From assembly GCA_014905825.1 (NCBI GenBank), contig JACGCN010000032.1, positions 434,001-498,000 on the forward strand: a stretch of 64,000 nt of DNA, read 5' to 3'. A program made the translations under genes and the position numbers. Below are positions 23,701 to 36,343 of this stretch, one piece after another (position 1 is the stretch's first letter; every line of letters starts with the position of its first letter). This DNA comes from Lyophyllum atratum. Its lineage: Eukaryota > Basidiomycota > Agaricomycetes > Agaricales > Lyophyllaceae. The notes below the pieces were generated by a model. The model did not search any database. It saw only the letters and a list, made by a program, of their open reading frames with translations, and was not told the DNA's origin.

Positions 23701-24506
23701 CCTTTCCCTATGGCAGTAAATCCCATAAACAAACGCATGTGTTCATACGGCGAGTGGACATGACCACTACGGAACCATTGTTCCAAACTCCGTAAACACA
23801 GTTCAGACGTCTGATGCGGGTCCCATAATACCCCGCCAGGGAGAGGAGTTTTAGCTGCTGCGATGTACGCATCCAAAGCACGGAATGCAAGTCTGTTCTT
23901 GAGGAGAGCAACAAGCCTTCGCTGAATGAGTATTTGTAGCGACGTGGCAGTCAGAAAACCGCCCACAACTCTCGTGATAGAGAAAACCAAACGGGTCTTG
24001 AGCGGAAGGTTGTGTCTTTTATCGAGATTGAGATGGATATATGGCGCCAACCCAATAATAGAAAAGACAGCAGTCAGGAGGAACATCTTGACGTTCCATT
24101 TGCTGCAGCTCGTAACAACAGCTAGTCTCTCAACGTCATCAATGTGTAATGCCTCCAGTAAAGAATCCAATCGCGTTTCTGCGAGATGGCGACGTCTATG
24201 GCTCGGATCCATCATAATCAGTGATAGGTTTGTTCCAGACGCCGCGAACCCTGCGTCCTGCAGTTTGCTGGCGCCGATAAACCGGTGACTTGAAATGCTC
24301 GCCATAAGACCTTTGAACGCAGCCCTGGCCATCCCTAGGCTGCCAAAGATCGACATGGGCGTGGCAGCTACATAGAGGAACCCGTGGGTCAAAGCAGAAC
24401 CAATATGTTGCTCGCACTGTTCCGTTCCGAGTAGTGGTAGAAGAGCGGATATGTCCTGGATCCCGGCCGTGAGGGTGGTGCCTACAGAAGGATCACTCTT
24501 ATCCAT
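20705..24506 (-). CDS. 1,230-residue membrane-anchored protein of unknown function
   Basis: Three exons (24506-23679, 23626-23543, 23485-20705) join in frame to 1,230 residues, one of the largest products here. The N-terminal quarter has the block QDISALLPLLGTEQCEQHIG, which I associate with an Agaricomycete-specific orphan family, and hydrophobic helices near residues 139-158, 171-192 and 330-356. The long soluble remainder has a charged helical middle (residues about 600-830, rich in E, K, W and R) and then a possible alpha/beta region with IFFIQFSGYYGYTDNDAALA, ITSVTTIAFSPATRIGRL and IISVCGTNWESFPEINRQ. I find no ATPase, GTPase or nuclease motif. The C-terminus carries a perfect or near-perfect 16-residue tandem repeat and an acidic run. 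Biological role is unknown; a membrane-tethered sensor is only a guess. Confidence 0.8.
20793..20869. repeat. 48 bp tandem repeat inside the 1,230-residue protein gene
   Basis: Two copies, offset by exactly 48 bp (20793 and 20841 starts), share the sequence beginning tccacgtcagactccacatt. They encode YHINVESDVDASSPSK and YHINVESDVEASSPAL near the C-terminus. The period is a multiple of three, so the reading frame is kept. Confidence 0.85.
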
Positions 24507-26131
24507 CGCGCTGGAGGCAAGCAGAATGTAAAAGTGTCAGAAAGTTAAGCAGAGCGACAGAAGGACATGCTCACATTCACCGTGACTGGAGGAGTCGGAA
24601 TAGGCGCCGACCTGGGAACTTGGACCCTACGGCCTTGTCCGGAACATTGCGTTCAGCGACAGAAGCCTGAAGGCCACAAGGCCGAGGTCACATGTAAGAA
24701 CTGGTCGTCCAAAAATGCGAAGCAGAAGCTATCCTAGCAGAAGGCCCTCGTTCAACGTTGTTCCGGATCATCCTGTCGATAGGAATAATGATGCTATAAC
24801 TCGCATTCGACGGACAGCTGAGCGCCAGGAGATGGACTGGCATGATTAGTGCAACAAATGCAATCTTTATCAGCAAGAGATCGATATCTGCGATTAGCTC
24901 CCAAGTCAACGACTGCTCACCACATTGTGAGCACTGAGAGCTTCAACTTCAAATGAGATGGTCGAAGGGCGTGTCACGGCGGGCCGCCCTCCATCAGAAT
25001 TTGAACTCCGATTTACGTTCCCGCCAGGCATCGCCATGATCAACCATCATTGAAACTCTGATGCCGCACAGGCCCGCACCGAACGAGATGCTCCAGCACG
25101 AAACACGTCCAGATAAAAAGGGAGGTGATAAGCTGCCTGTCTCATACAGAAGAACTATGCTCGCAGGTTGACTCCAAATTTAATCCTTGGACAAAAGTTG
25201 ATCTGTTGGTTCTCATCAAGTTCAAGCGGTACGGTACCCCCGCCACCCAACAACCAGTTCACAAGTTTTCGACCACTTGCTTGAGGGCCGAACTTTGAAT
25301 ATCATTATCTCTGAGATCAATGCACCACGGGTTTGGACAATCTACTCCACCGACCAAGGCTAGCGAAGTCGTACGGCTATGCGTCCAGCGTTAACGACCA
25401 ACATATCACCTTTCAAGGTCCCGACATTCGGTGTCCGTCAAAGATGAGCTAAATCAGCATTATCACCGTAATGTTCTTAGGTGAAGTGACGTCCTTTCCA
25501 GTTGCATGTGGAATCGATGACATTGCTGAAGCTGCTTCATCGTAGGCTGGTTCGACAGTTGCCTCGACAGAAACCTGCTGTATCGTTTGCTCACTATACT
25601 TCGAGTGTTGGTTGGCATGCTAACATTATCTGGACAACACATGAATCCGCGTTATCGTTGCCAGTCTCAGATATAAGTACCACAGCCGCGTCCGTCAGGA
25701 GCTTATCCCAGAAAGTCGTTTGATAGTTCTGTTTCTACCGAGTTTCTGCTTACCATCCAGCGGATTCAGGGCTGCCCACGATCTTGACCCCAACGGTAAC
25801 CAGAGATGATTGGATCGAGTTCAATGCTGATAGGCATTGACTCGGGTACTGTAATTCTACCTGCTGGAATTCGTTGTTTTTGAATGTAATTCGTCGCGTT
25901 TCTTATTCTCCCGCTGGTGCAACGAGCAACATCGTTCATAGATATATCCTCAGTGAATTTGTTGATCTAATTGGCCTCGCCGCACTGGCGCTGGACCCTG
26001 AGATATGTACCCCCCGAGAAACCGCCTTGGCAGCCAAGCATCACGTGCACACCAATCGACGCTCGATGTAGATCTCTAGAACTTGTTCCCATTCTACCAC
26101 AACGAATACACCCTTCTACCCCTCATTCTTT
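24507..26131. other. Intergenic, no gene seen
   Basis: About 1.6 kb between the divergent orphan protein and AMSH genes. Open frames at 24688-24909 (minus) and 25502-25723 (plus) are short and lack recognisable content. It may hold both promoters or an eroded gene. Confidence 0.4.
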
Positions 26132-28484
26132 ATGAATCCACCAAGGAAGCCTTCTTCTATCGCCCAACTCGCGGAGGCTGCGCTCGATAACCTTTGGGAC
26201 GAGACCCGGGATCTCAAATATTACCTGCGCACTGCGGAGAAATACCGAAAGGTCGCAAGACAGCATGTCGTCGAGAACGACCTTGAGAGTGCCTTCATTA
26301 TGTTTGCGAAGGCAGCAACGCTTGTTTTAGAGAAGATTCCCACTCATCGTGATTTCGCCACACTCCTTAATCAAGCCCAGCGTCAGAATCTCACCTTGGT
26401 CTGTACCTCATCCTATTTAGCACCGCAGTCACCTACGAGCAGCGACACCCTCCTTTCAAATAAACTCTTCTTGCTTCCATCTCATGCTAATCATTGTGTT
26501 TTTCTTAGAATGGACAAGAGATGTTGGAGAAAATGGGTGAAATCAAGCCTATACTCATTGACCGCCTTGCCGCATGGAACAGGCATGCAGCCCACGAAAA
26601 TAACTCACGTGGCATCGATGTCCGCTGGGCGGATGAAACGGGTGCGTCATCTGGGCCAGGCATTCCCGTAGAGGAGGGACATCGAATGATTCAGGAAGAG
26701 TTGCACAAGTGGCGGGAGTTGAAGGAAACCAGGGCTCGGGACGACGAGAGGGATCGTAGGCAAGCTGCTGGTGTCTCGGGCGACGATGAATACTCGAGGC
26801 ACCAGCGGCAGCAGGAGGAGATGCGGCAACGCGAAGAGGAGATCGTGAAGCGACGAGAGCTAAAGAAACAAGAGCAGGAGGGAATTGCGAAGCGGCAGCA
26901 GGAGGCTGATGAAGCGGCACGTACAGTCAGGCAGACTATCGCAGTTAACAACCCAGGTGTCACCGTGAACCCCCCGCCGTCCATCGTTTATCCTACCCCC
27001 TCTTCTGCCGCCCAAGGATCCTCCAAGTCGTTGTATCCCAATCCCCCTCCCGCCCAACCGACGACAGGGCCACATACCCCGACAAATTCTCGCTCTCGTC
27101 CACCTTCGTTCCATAGCATCCACGAGCCACCTAGGTTGCCCGTGGAAAGCCCCGCGCGTTATGAGAATGAATCGACGGATTCAGAATCTGTGCATCGGGA
27201 TTGGGGTCATGGGGGAAGGCCAGTAGAATACCCAAGGACCCCCACAAGGGCACCACCTGCAAGGAGGTGCGTGTTTCCAGCACGTGTGCTCGCAGCATGT
27301 CGGACTGATCATTTAATTATGCTGCTGCTGACGTAGTCCCTCGTATCCCCCGCCAATAACCACAACGTCTCCGCCCCCGGCAGAGGGCAGTCGTATCCAT
27401 TATCCGCAGCTCATGTCGCAGCATCAGCAACGCCAGGGCTATCACCCGTCCGCCAACTCCATGTTCATCGCACCACAAGATGTTGGCCGTTCCTCAGCTG
27501 GTCTATACCCCACCCCCATGCATGCAAGGCCTCCCCATTCAGCTCCGCCGCCCATGAGCATGCCTCAACCGCCGCTGGATTCTCACGCACAACCACGCCA
27601 TCCGCCAGCCCAGTACCCCTCGTATCCGGGGCCCTCGCGTCCTGCACCGCCTACGCCGCAGGCACCTCCTGCGGCCGCACGTACGCATGCCCGATCAGAC
27701 TCGGAGCGTGTTTCACGTACGAAAGACAGCCTGCGCCAAGTTAGTCTTCCACGGGACTGCCTTCCGCGCTTCTTGACGATCGCCAAGGCAAACACGAATC
27801 TGAATCTCGAGACGTGCGGGCTACTACTGGGCAGGGATAGAGGCCAGAAGTTTATAGTAACGACATTGTTGATCCCGAAGCAACATGCCACCAGCGATAC
27901 CTGTACGATGGACGAGGAGGAGCTGGTGTTACAGTTTACGGAGGAGCGGGGGTTGATCACGCTTGGATGGGTAGGTGCTCGTTCCACTTCGTGGCCCCGT
28001 TACTCACGTGTCTATATCGCAGATACATACACATCCTTCCCAGTCTTGTGAGATGGTTTGTTTTAGGAGGTTGAGACGTTTACTAATGGTTATGGGCAGG
28101 CTTTATGTCCTCGGTCGATCTGCATACGCACTCTGGGTTTCAGTGTATGCTGCCTGAGTCTTTCGCGGTCGTTTGCGCCCCTAAATCCAATCCAAAGTAC
28201 GCTCCTTCCATGCCTTACGAAGGGTTTCCCGAGAGCTCATTGAAGCATGTCGTAGCTTTGGTATATTTCGCCTCACGGACCCGCCGGGTTTGAGGACCGT
28301 CTTGGAATGCAAAGCGAAAGAAGCTTTCCACCCTCATCCTGATCTACCCATATACACAGTACGTTTTGTGTGGTGGGCTTTGTCCTTACACATGCTGATC
28401 GGGTGCTTCACTCTATAACAGGATGCAGATAAAGGGCACGTTCAAATGAAAGATATACAGCTCGAGATCGTAGACCTGCGTTGA
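26132..28484 (+). CDS. AMSH-type JAMM deubiquitinase (paralogue 1)
   Basis: AMSH enzymes cut K63-linked ubiquitin chains on endosomes, acting with ESCRT proteins in receptor sorting. Seven exons (26132-26398, 26509-27266, 27337-27970, 28023-28047, 28100-28196, 28256-28358, 28422-28484) join in frame to 648 residues. Residues 1-110 resemble the MIT-like/USP8-dimerisation region ([35 protein letters not shown]). A charged coiled coil and a long Pro-rich linker follow. The JAMM domain is complete: the catalytic Glu in [13 protein letters not shown], the zinc motif [14 protein letters not shown], then [18 protein letters not shown]. The zinc motif is split by two introns (28026-28047 and 28100 on). 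The protein is longer than the usual 420-440 residues because of its linker. A second, inverted-orientation copy lies at the end of the window. Confidence 0.93.
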
Positions 28485-28713
28485 GTGTGGTTAGTATCAT
28501 ACTACGGTCATACATGCATCCCATGACAGTCTCAGCATTTGTACTTCTTCGTCGTGCAGTACATGCATGTTTTTATCCCTCCATGTGTATTTTACGCACT
28601 CAGTTATACCTGTTGTATTTTCCATCCTTGTTCACGCTACTTGTACTATGGTTCTATTTGACCCATATGCACACGGAACTCACAGATACAATTTATACCA
28701 TCGGTAGTATCTC

Positions 28714-29085
28714 TCATCGTCTAATTCTGAATCCACAGCAACCACGCTCCATAGAGTAGCAGTCGACCTCATCATGATCGAGATGGCGAGCTTCAAGTTC
28801 CTTCGCGTCAGGTTGCCAGAATGGACGGGAGAAAACTGATGTGGCGATGTAGGAAATGCCGAGCACCTGGTGATGCAGGTTGTTCAGCTCGCGGAATGGA
28901 CCTAAGCTGGGAGAGAGGATAATGCGTTCAGAGCCTTGGAGCCGCTCGACTGAGGAGAGGTATTCTCCGTCTACGTATTTGATGCTCCCCGAATCCTTTG
29001 CGTTATCGACGGGCCTAGATACTTTCCCAAGTATGTACTTCCTAGACCCCTGATATGTTTCTCTACCGCGTACCCATTCTGTCAC
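28714..29085 (-). CDS. Unidentified open frame, possible 3' exon
   Basis: A 123-codon minus-strand frame with gene-like codon use. Its core reads SSVERLQGSERIILSPSLG, FRELNNLHHQVLGISYIATS and KELEARHLDHDEVDCYSME. A plausible acceptor (tgctctatag) lies at its 5' edge near 29090, which suggests a terminal exon, but I could not find the upstream exons and do not recognise the family. It lies between the AMSH and MARVEL-like genes. Confidence 0.3.
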   Translation of the reverse strand: MTEWVRGRETYQGSRKYILGKVSRPVDNAKDSGSIKYVDGEYLSSVERLQGSERIILSPSLGPFRELNNLHHQVLGISYIATSVFSRPFWQPDAKELEARHLDHDEVDCYSMERGCCGFRIRR

Positions 29086-29448
29086 TATAGAGCAATTATT
29101 GGTATGACCGACGAAATGAGCTATCTACTCTTGGCAACGACTGAAGTGCCCTAAACCTTTGGGTCTTCTTCAGCTCGATTGCGTAGCCATGGATGCCACT
29201 GAACACTAAGAGAACGAAGCAGCGAAATTAAGTATCTTCTAGTATTAAAGATGTCTACTTTTCATAATGGCCACGCTCTAGAGGGGTTTGAGTAAAAAGC
29301 TGTGTATGAATCTAGGCAAGTGATGCAATGTGGGGAGCGAGATAATAGAAGCAATGGCTGACCAGATAAGATGATCAGGAAGAATAAGGGAGATGTATGA
29401 TGATGGGATGACGACGAATAAAGCAAGGCATGTTTCGAAGAGATTGCC

Positions 29449-30169
29449 TTAGACCCTATAGAACGACGTATTGGGCCTCATCCTGATGTCAAGGAGTTGA
29501 TAGAGCATGCCGAAGAACATCAACACGAGGAGACCGACTAAGAAAAATTAGTATCGCGTCATGGTTGCGATAGACAACACTCACATTCCGCCCATGCGAT
29601 GCCTTGGAGAGCGACAATCTTCGAGCACTGGCTGAAGAATTGAGGATTTCCCCACTTGCTTCCCTGGAACGTCGATTGGGGGTTCTTGTTATGACAATTG
29701 TACGCCCTGTACGGGCACGATTGGAATATGACACCGGCATCCACACCCCAGAAAATGGCAGCGATGAGGGTCCAGAATGCCATCACTTAGCACGAGGTTA
29801 ATGAGTTTAAATCGCGTATAATTAGGGAAAGGACACGCACTGGTGACCGAGGTGAAATAATGCCCAATGAACATAAAGAAAATCAAGAGCGAGGAGAATA
29901 GCGTCAACCCAAGGATGTGTTTAAACGACATGCTGCCGTAGTTGTCGTACGAATTTCCACCTCTTTGCAGCTGATCAGCGACCAAACCGAGTGCGGCCGC
30001 GGCGATGGCGAAGAGTAGAGCCCATGCTACACCATACAGGATACGCCGCCTGTTGACGGGCGCGAAGAGACTGCTGGGCGCTGCTTTCTCTGTTTGGGTT
30101 TGAATTAAGGCAGCAATGAGATAAGAGCCAAATCCCAGATGTAGAAGGAGATAATTAGTTACCAGACAT
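29449..30169 (-). CDS. MARVEL-like four-helix membrane protein
   Basis: Four exons join in frame from a short first exon (ATG at 30169, coding MS plus one base) to the stop at 29449. The product of about 175 residues has four hydrophobic helices: VAWALLFAIAAAALGLVA, HILGLTLFSSLLIFFMFIG, MMAFWTLIAAIFWGVDAGVIF and GLLVLMFFGMLYQLLD. A Cys-containing extracellular loop (QSCPYRAYNC) separates helices 3 and 4. This topology and the W-x-x-A pattern match small fungal MARVEL-domain proteins, which are thought to shape plasma membrane domains or secretory vesicles. Family assignment is by topology rather than by a strong motif. Confidence 0.65.
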
Positions 30170-31865
30170 GATGGAAGGTTTCAGATAGTCAAGGATGGCG
30201 TATCAAGCCACGGCGGTGAAGGAGAGGGCGAGCGGAGGCGAGCGGACGTCCCATTGTGGCCAGGTCTTTTATATTGGTCGAAAATCAAGAGTGTTTGACC
30301 TATTTTTGTGCCGTAAAAACGTATTACACATCGGATATTGGCAAGTCCAATGGCTTGCAAGGCGACCAGGAGTGATTTGTCATGCACTAGGCCAGAATTG
30401 TCGGGCCCATCGGCACATGCGATTCCGAGATTGCTTCGGGTTGAGAGATACCGCGGAGTGAGTCTGACGGCATCGCGTCTAAGCTCAGCAAGAGTTGAAG
30501 GCACGTTGGATGTCGGGGAGTGTTGATATGAAGTTCAATCGAGCCATGCCTGAAAATTTTGCGTTAAAAGTAACTACAGCGGCTCCCAGGGAATACCCAA
30601 CTCAGGTCTTGGAGGCTCGGAGGAGGAAACCGAGCGAACCGTAGCGCAGGTTGACCGCTCTGCGGAATTGCAAATCTTCGTTCACGACACGACGTTACGT
30701 GGTCCTCCGTTGGCCAGCGGTCAGACGTTCTAGCGAGCCGGGATATAGGTCTTCAGCGGCAAAGTGCTGTATTCGCTGTGAATAATGTATCCTCATGCTT
30801 TCGTCCTCCGTCCCGCAAAGGAAAGAGTGTCAATTGTGCATTCCGCTCATCATGGGTGTTGATATCTATTTCGGAAAGTGGGTTGTCTCATCAGCATACT
30901 AACTTTTGAAAGACCATTACCAGTATGACCTACTTTTATCCTGTCGACGTAGGGAGATCCCGTCCAGAGCGGCGCGCCATTGTTTTCGCTGATAGCGGTC
31001 TTGGCCGGCCGGAGGTTCAAAGTTGTTGCTAACCGATGCTCCGCATCAAGCCCGAGTTCGCGACTTGCCCGGTTGTTTTGTCTGGCCCATCTACGGAAGT
31101 ATCAGACCCACTTATATCGGATCGTTACCCTCGGAAAAGTTGCTGTCATCGCCTGTATCACTTGTTGAACGATGTAAGCTGTCCACTGTGACCCAATGGC
31201 ATCTAGCGCTACTTGGACAGGCGCCTTGAGTCCTGGAATGAGTGTACAGCAGCTACACTCAGCCTCTCAGGCGGTCCTCTGTGGTCCTATACTACATCCG
31301 TCCGACTTGACTATATTATAGTTTCAAAGATGGTCCTAGGTATGTGGAACGCGTCGTGCAAATGATTATCTCGCGAACTCAGCAATCCCGAGTCAGTGGA
31401 TGGCCCACCACCTTGGTTCATGACACCGTATTGGTTCTTGCTTCACTTTAACCTTTATGGATTACATCCACGACAGCGAGTCTGGTGGCATCACGAAAAT
31501 GTCCGAAATAAATGGGTGACCGTGTGCATCAAGCGTCATGGTCATCATCTGACGTACCGCTGGATATGGTGCCATTGGTTCTTGTGTGGATGAAGTAAGG
31601 CCTTGGCCCGAGGTCGTGGTACCCATCGTTCTCTCCCACTCGATAGCATCGGTCATCACCAACCTGCGTTTGCTGTATCTCTACCACCCTTCAACGCCCA
31701 CAGCACGCCGGCAAATTCTCTCCCGATTTTGGGCGGTCTCATCACCAAGCGCTCCGACATTCTCTAAGTCTCCATCAGCATCCAGGGCTTTCCGCCTCTC
31801 TTCCAAGGACGAAGCTCGCATTCTGTCTATCTCCTTAGGCGCCGCCTCAAGGTTGGCTCCTGAAC
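30170..31865. other. Intergenic, no confident gene
   Basis: A 1.7 kb stretch. Minus frames at 30181-30504 and 31462-31662 and a plus frame at 31586-31918 have mixed codon use and no domain. The last of these overlaps the start of the proposed gene at 31866 in another frame and may include its untranslated leader. Confidence 0.35.
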
Positions 31866-32478
31866 ATGCCGAACGCACATCCATTCAGCGGCATTGCAAG
31901 TCATGCCCCCACCAATGAGGTGAGCAAAGGCATTTCTGCGCTCGATCATATACCTGATTCATCCGACTTTCACAAAGAGTCTCCCTTTCAGCCCGGTCGC
32001 TCGCAATTTTGGGCCGTACGGTCAAACGCGAAGCATTATGCCGGTATATAGTCCTTAGATCATATTCCTCCAAACTGAAAGCTGACCGTCCGTAGATGAG
32101 CTCCTTGGCCTCTCTTCCAATAGCCTGGCCACCACAGACGCAGACGACAGGCGGTGACGATTCGGAGGATAGGGAGTTGGAAGAAGAGAACACCGACCGC
32201 GAAGTAACACTATGGGGCAGTGAATACGACCTCAGCCACCCCAGCGGCCCTCGAGTCCCTTGGAGTGCGAAAGCCGCTGCATGGGTCAATGTAAGAGCAA
32301 ATAAATGTACAGGTAGACGGTGGATCTAATATGGACTTCCTGGCAGAACCGGATAGGGAAGGCTCTAGGGCGCGTGAAGCAACGTCTCAGCGTTAAAGTT
32401 GACCCACTTCCAGAACGAAGTCGTCCCCAGTCTCAAAATCTCCCTCTTCAAAGTGTTCCCCAGTCTTCATCCTCATGA
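31866..32478 (+). CDS. Hypothetical protein of about 150 residues
   Basis: I propose four exons whose junctions are all in phase 0: MPNAHPFSGIASHAPTNE ending at gtgagc near 31919; SLPFSPVARNFGPYGQTRS ending before 32042; a long exon from 32096 with the acidic block DDSEDRELEEENTDREV and LSHPSGPRVPWSAKAAAWVN; and, after gtaaga, a basic block NRIGKALGRVKQRLSVKVD ending at the stop 32476-32478. Consistent phasing and splice sites support a real gene, but the first two exons are short and no family is recognised. The basic C-terminus and acidic middle suggest a nuclear or scaffold protein; this is speculation. Confidence 0.42.
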
Positions 32479-32757
32479 CCTCTCATACGATATTCCTTTC
32501 CCCACTCTCTACACACATGCATCGACCTTCCCCTGCTTGACACATTTATACCCTTTAACTCCTTATACAATAGAAACATCTCATCATCTTGCTTCATTGG
32601 GCCAGTCTAGACTCATGAGTACCGACTCCTGCAGGTGAGCAAGCGGATCAAGAGCCACCCACGGGTGACGGAAGCCCCTTAGATGTCAAGGAAGGAAAAC
32701 TTTTGTTTGTGCCGAAAAGCTACATATGAATATTCTATAACCCGCCAGATCCGATTG

Positions 32758-35533
32758 TTATGCGAACGCAGCCTGTGGCTTGCTGCCATGACTCTGCGTA
32801 TCCTCACTGAACCCGTAGTTTTCACCCTTCACGAACGCCTTCGTGCAATTCGCCATCGTCTTCGAACTACACGGCCATCAACGCATCAGCACCAGAGCAA
32901 AATGAGGGCGCGGTAGAGTACTTACGCTCGGGATATCGGATCTGTCTGGTAGAAGTTGGAGATCGGCTTCTTGAAGACGGTGCCCGAGATCTTCGCGCCA
33001 GTCGTTCTTGTTGCCATGTTGTTTAGCCCAGCAAGCGCGACCTCAGCAGATGTACGTTCCGTCGTGTCGTAGCGTACCAGAGTGGGCGAGATCTCCCATA
33101 GACGATCGCGGACCTGGAGGACGTCCTCATACGGCAGGGGCTGCCCAACAATCTCAGAAAGTGCACTGACATATCACGTGACGTCAGCAACAGTGCTTGT
33201 GGAACGAGGTTGGGGCAGACTCACCGGATGATCTTCCAGTCTTCACGAGAAGCACCAGGGGGAGGGACCGCAGCGCGGCCGAGCTGCGAGCGGCCCTCGG
33301 TGTTCACCCAGGTCATGCCCTTCTCGGTGTAGGCGGCAGCGGGCAAGCAGACGTCTGCCAGCGCAGCGCCACGGTCGCCGTGGTGGCCCTGGTATACGAC
33401 GAAGGCGTCCGTGGGGATCGACTTGGGGTCGACTTCGTCGGCGTTGAGGAGGTAGATAAATTTCGGTGTTGTTGCCGAAGCTTTCTTTGATGGGACGAAA
33501 CCTATGTCATATGCGGCCGGACGAGACGCATGCTGTGAAAATGATAAGCAAGGTCAACTGGTATGATGCGGAAATTAAACGTACACGGTGGAGGACACTG
33601 AACCCGTTCCACTCAGGAGTGAGGAAGGTCTTCTTGTTCAGCTGGACATATCGGGCAAGCTCATTGTACACCGCAGCACCATCAGCGTGCTCAGTAAGCG
33701 CGCTTCCTACAATGATGAGAGGCTTCTTGGCAGCCTTGAATTTCTGCGCGAAGGGGGTGTTGCCAGTGATGAACTTCGACAATGCCTTCGCGTCCGTGCC
33801 GAGATGTTCGTAGCCGTAGGTGGTATCAACACGCTCGCCGATCAAACCGACCTCCAGTGGAGTGTGCATCCAACTTTTCCGGATACGGGAGTTGAGGACG
33901 GCTGCCTCATGCCGGGGGTTTGTCCCGACGAGAAGGATGACATCGGCTTCCTCGACGCCTGGGATCGTGGAGTTGAAAAGGTAGTTGGAGCGGATGTCGA
34001 TGCCGTGGACAGGGGCGACGGTTCCGTTGGCTTGGTCGAGAGCGAGGTTATCTGAGCCAAGGAGGTTGACAAAGTCCTTGAGGACGACTAGGGCCTCGGT
34101 ATCCGCGAGGTGGCCGGCTACAGCCTGAATCTCGTCACCCTCTGCTCCAGATGACGCGAGACCGACCGCTATCGCGGACAATGCCTCCTCCCATGAAGCC
34201 GGGACGAACCGATCACCCTCCTTGATCAAAGGAGTCGTGAGCCGCTGCGTCCTCAGCCCATCATACGCATAACGCGTCTTATCGCTGATCCACTCCTCGT
34301 TGATATCATCGTTCATCTTCGGCAGCACACGCATGACCTGAACCCCACGCGAGTCCACCCGGATATTCGACCCCAACGCATCCATCACATCCACCGACTC
34401 CGTGTTCTTGAGCTCCCACGGCCTCGCCTGGAACGCGTATGGCTTGCTCGTCAGCGCACCGACAGGGCACAGGTCGACGATGTTCCCCGACAGCTCCGAG
34501 TCCATCGCCTTCTCGACGTACATCCCGATCTGCATGTCGTTCCCGCGCCCCGTTGTCCCGAGCTCCTCGACGCCGGCAACCTCGTTGGCGAAGCGGACGC
34601 AGCGCGTGCACTGGATGCAGCGGTTCATGGAGGTCTTGACAATGGGCCCGAGATCCTTGTTCTCGACGGCGCGCTTGCCTGCGATTTCGTGGAAGCGAGT
34701 GCGGTCTGAGCCGTAACGCATGGACTGGTCTTGGAGATCACATTCGCCTCCCTGGTCGCAGATGGGGCAATCCAGGGGATGGTTGGCGAGAAGGAATTCC
34801 ATGACGCCCTCGCTGCGAAAGGAACAGGTCAGATGGGTAGTGGAGAGAAGGCGGTTGGGCGCACCGAGCTTCCTTTACGAGTGGAGTTTCGGTGAAAACT
34901 TTCGATCCAGGCATGGCCGGCATAGCGCTGTCACAATAGTGTTAGAAAGGCTATATGTATAGCGTTGGTGGCGCGTACCAAGAAGCGACAGGTTTTGGTG
35001 ACCTCTCAACCTCAACTAGACACATTCTGCACGCGACGTGAGTAGGCTGTAAGTATTGGAAGTGAAGGAGACTTGCCTGCAGTTACCAGCTATGGCAAGC
35101 CTAGAGAAAACGGTGTAAATACATGGCTATCATTGAGACGAACGCCCATACCTGTCATGATAGCAGAACCTATAGAGAATTGAGCTGAAGGACCTCGAAC
35201 CGAACATGAAAAGCACTTACCGTGGAATCGTTGCACCCGCAGCTTCGCAAGCCTGGATGAGAGCAGAACCTGTAATGAAATACCTCAAAAAACGATGTCC
35301 TGCAACAGCCACACAACAACACACCCTGGGGAACCGTGACCTCCTTCCCATTCACCGTCAGCGTAACATCCGCCTGTCTTGTTGATGTTGATGCGATAGT
35401 ACGACGACCTATAGTTGTTTTTAAGCACCCATTCGCCGCTCCCAGTGTAAAAAAAGTACGCACTACGCTGGGAGACCGTTCCGAGTAGTCCCGTCGACGT
35501 GGGCCGCGACACCGTAGAGACTATCCGCAGCAT
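32758..35533 (-). CDS. NDUFS1: NADH:ubiquinone oxidoreductase 75 kDa subunit (complex I)
   Basis: The largest subunit of the complex I electron input module, carrying iron-sulfur clusters N1b, N4 and N5 in the mitochondrial matrix arm. The start at 35533 gives a basic mitochondrial presequence ([18 protein letters not shown]). Then follow [20 protein letters not shown], the [2Fe-2S] ligands in [19 protein letters not shown] and VASC, the HxCxxC block [20 protein letters not shown], the cluster motif [19 protein letters not shown], and the molybdopterin-oxidoreductase-like fold with no cofactor. The C-terminus is spliced across 32905 to [18 protein letters not shown] and ends at 32758. About ten introns; one, with its donor at 35075-35076, begins with GC rather than GT. 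All cluster ligands appear intact. Length is about 740 residues, as usual. Confidence 0.95.
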
Positions 35534-36274
35534 TGGGAATAATCAGAAAAAATAAGGGAAGGGAATATGAAGGATATCGGGCGAGGGCGCACTGCCCGCA
35601 GGGAATAGGCAAAGATCTGAACGGCGCTCGTCGTTTGTTGCGATGAGCAAGCAGCGACCAACCACGTTCACGCAATTTCAGATTCCCACGATTCGGAGTT
35701 TGCCATATTTGCCGACTTGTGACTTCGATTCTTTGCTCGGGCAATTCTTTTTGTCGACTGCTACTATAGGTTACATGATAGTCAGATTCAGGTCAGATTC
35801 ACTTCATGCCCTGCAAATGTCTCTCTCTTGTCATTGAGCGGCTTGCCACTGAGGGAACGTTAGAAAGCCACATTATAACTAGGTAGTGGATGTGTCAGTA
35901 TCCATCTTCCTGTTCTAACCCGACGTGCCCTGAACTTGTGGGTGTTTCGAACCATGAAATTTCCCGCTTCCGCTCTTCTAATCCTCACCAACAGCCTCAC
36001 TTATCCCCCTTCATGGCTTGAAGCAGCCCACGCCGATCATATGAACATAGGCCTGCTAGCCATGGGGAGACTTTTTCAATACTTCTTAGTGGATCGCCCG
36101 CGTCCACCCCTACATCACCTTGTGAGTACGGTACAAAGGGGAGCATCGGATGCGAAATAAGCTAATAAACGGAAATTAAGCGACCCAAGAGATCAATTTC
36201 GCTAGCGTCTGACCATTAGTGCGCATAGTACGTGCAGGGACACCTCGATCGGATGCCATGGGAAAGCCACGGTC
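35534..36274. other. Divergent intergenic region
   Basis: Upstream space of the complex I gene and the MIT-like gene. The plus frame 35936-36160 has no domain. Nothing else is seen. Confidence 0.4.
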
Positions 36275-36284
36275 TTTTATAAAA
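36275..36284 (+). promoter_or_regulatory. TATA-like element of the MIT-like gene
   Basis: The sequence ttttataaaa lies 60-69 bp upstream of the ATG at 36344, a suitable distance for a core promoter element. Confidence 0.4.
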
Positions 36285-36343
36285 CGCTAAGATATGGAAG
36301 TTGCCCCGCACACCCCGCTCTTCCGACCACCCCCGGCCCACCC

